Below are positions 6,824-7,840 of a stretch of 7,840 nt of DNA, in pieces (positions within the stretch are counted from its first letter, which is position 1; each line of letters starts with the position of its first letter). The position numbers and the translations under genes were made by a program. The stretch is from positions 1-7,840 of the forward strand of contig CANGMU010000099.1 of the NCBI GenBank assembly GCA_947454665.1. Reading direction: 5' to 3'. The DNA comes from Pseudomonadota bacterium (lineage in GTDB: Bacteria; Pseudomonadota; Gammaproteobacteria; Steroidobacterales; Steroidobacteraceae). The notes below the pieces were generated by a model, which was given only the letters and a program-made list of their open reading frames with translations, searched no databases and was not told where the DNA came from.

Positions 6824-7840
6824 TCAGGCCGCGGCGGCCTTTTTGGCGGGCGCCTTCTTTTTCTTGGCCGCAGCTTTTTTCTTTTTCGGCGCGGCTTTTT
6901 TCTTGGCGACCTTTGCCTTCGCCTTGGGGGCAGGGGCCTCGCCATCGGCGGCGGTATCGGCCTTGGCCGACTTGGCCTTGGTCGACTTCGCCTTCACGGC
7001 GGTCTTGCCCTTCGCGCCCCGGCCAAAGCGTCCGCGCTGCGGACGCGGCGGCGCAGCCTCGAGCAGCACGCGGCACTCTTCCAGCGTCATCGTCTTCGGG
7101 TCGCGGTCCTTCGGAATGCGGGCGTTGCGCGCCTTGTCGGTGATGTACGGGCCATAGCGGCCGTTCAGTACCTGGATGTCGTCGACGCCGAAGTCGATGA
7201 TCGTGCGGTTGGCGTCAGCGAGCTTCTTCGCCTCGATGACTTCGATCGCCCGCTCGAGCGTGACCTTGTACGGATCGTCCGGCTCTTTCAGCGAGACATA
7301 TTTGCTGCCGTACTTCACGTAAGGCCCGAAGCGGCCGATCGCCACGGTGACCGTGTCACCCTCTGCCGTCTTGCCGATGGTGCGCGGCAGCTGGAAGAGC
7401 TCCAGCGCCTCGGCCAGGGTGATGGTGTCCATCTTCTGGCCGGCACGCAGTCCTGCGAACTTGGGCTTCTCTTCGTCGTCCTTGGTGCCGGCCTGCACGA
7501 AGGGCCCGAAGCGGCCCATGCGCACGGAGACCGGGCGGCCGGACACCGGATCGGTGCCGAGCTCGCGCGCCATCGCGACTTCTTCGCGGCTGACGTTCTT
7601 TTCGATGTCGTCGACGCGGGTCGTGAAGGGCTTCCAGAACTGCTTGAGCGGCGCGGTCCAGGGCTCCTCGCCGCGCGAGATCGCATCGAGTTCGTCTTCC
7701 ATGCGCGCCGTGTAGCCGTAGTCCACGTATTCCGTGAAGTACTTCGACAGGAAGCGGCTGACGATCTTGCCGATGTCGGTCGCGATGAACCGGCGCTGGT
7801 CCATGTCGACGTATTCGCGATCCTTCAGCGTCGAGATGAT
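6824..7840 (-). CDS. topA: DNA topoisomerase I, C-terminal part (cut by the window edge)
   Basis: This is a type IA topoisomerase that relaxes negative supercoils. The last 338 residues are visible; the Toprim domain and active-site tyrosine lie beyond position 7840. The first visible residues, IISTLKDREYV, are the end of the type IA core (preceded in relatives by GRPSTYA), followed by YVDYGYTARMEDELD. Instead of cysteine zinc fingers, three repeats of the Toprim C-terminal kind follow: GRFGPFV (near 7505-7520), GRFGPYVKYGSKYVSL (near 7285-7335) and GRYGPYITD (near 7140-7165). Only one cysteine occurs in the visible part (EECRVLL). The protein ends in a 60-residue lysine/alanine-rich tail. 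From memory this layout is that of Xanthomonas TopA, and GRFGPY-type repeats also occur in mycobacterial and Bacteroidetes enzymes. It heads the topA-rlmJ-aroE cluster. Confidence 0.95.
   Translation of the reverse strand: MISTLKDREYVDMDQRRFIATDIGKIVSRFLSKYFTEYVDYGYTARMEDELDAISRGEEPWTAPLKQFWKPFTTRVDDIEKNVSREEVAMARELGTDPVSGRPVSVRMGRFGPFVQAGTKDDEEKPKFAGLRAGQKMDTITLAEALELFQLPRTIGKTAEGDTVTVAIGRFGPYVKYGSKYVSLKEPDDPYKVTLERAIEVIEAKKLADANRTIIDFGVDDIQVLNGRYGPYITDKARNARIPKDRDPKTMTLEECRVLLEAAPPRPQRGRFGRGAKGKTAVKAKSTKAKSAKADTAADGEAPAPKAKAKVAKKKAAPKKKKAAAKKKKAPAKKAAAA
6827..7006 (-). repeat. Low-complexity stretch encoding the lysine/alanine tail of TopA
   Basis: The last 60 codons of topA encode 22 lysines and 23 alanines with only three acidic residues, in units such as AKKKAAPKKKKAAAKKKKA. 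On the minus strand this gives A-runs of up to six bases in otherwise GC-rich DNA, including AAG AAA AAA GC twice. The tail is probably disordered and binds DNA, as shown for the basic tail of mycobacterial TopA. Length is likely to vary between strains. Confidence 0.85.

Noticed and set aside
6827..6945. Possible programmed frameshift at the A-runs (AAG AAA AAA GC, twice) in the TopA tail.
   Set aside because: The heptamer is not a strong slippery site in this frame, no stimulatory structure or Shine-Dalgarno stands out, and the shifted frame runs as an Arg/Pro-rich shadow into rlmJ.

Overview
The window is GC-rich, densely packed chromosomal DNA from a Gram-negative bacterium. The best guess is a gammaproteobacterium of the Xanthomonadales (Xanthomonas, Dyella, Luteibacter or Rhodanobacter type). 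The clue is the end of TopA: it has GRFGPY-type C-terminal repeats and a lysine/alanine tail instead of the zinc fingers of enterobacterial TopA, and from memory of the family this matches xanthomonad TopA. OpdA, Gor, AroE and RlmJ are also close to their gammaproteobacterial counterparts. The taxonomic call is inference.

Left part (1-2469, minus strand): prlC/opdA (oligopeptidase A) is followed 16 bases downstream by xthA (exodeoxyribonuclease III), which runs off the left edge. Middle (2551-4917, plus strand): gor (glutathione reductase), divergent from prlC across 81 bases, is followed 9 bases later by a glycerophosphodiester phosphodiesterase whose ribosome binding site overlaps the gor stop codon. 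Short gap (4918-5086): its second half encodes about 36 residues resembling the C-terminal end of a PIN-domain (VapC-type) toxin, probably a decayed remnant. Right part (5087-7840, minus strand): topA (3' part only), rlmJ and aroE read leftwards in that order with a 35-base gap and a 14-base overlap, consistent with one transcription unit. aroE converges on the PIN remnant with no intervening base.

The genes are core functions: DNA repair, peptide and signal-peptide degradation, thiol redox balance, glycerophosphodiester turnover, the shikimate pathway, 23S rRNA methylation and DNA supercoiling. I see no CRISPR array, tRNA, rRNA, insertion sequence, prophage gene or clear defence system, and no convincing new system. 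The points most worth a second look are the PIN remnant, the glycine at the coenzyme-specificity position of Gor, and the zinc-finger-less TopA C-terminus with its lysine tail.
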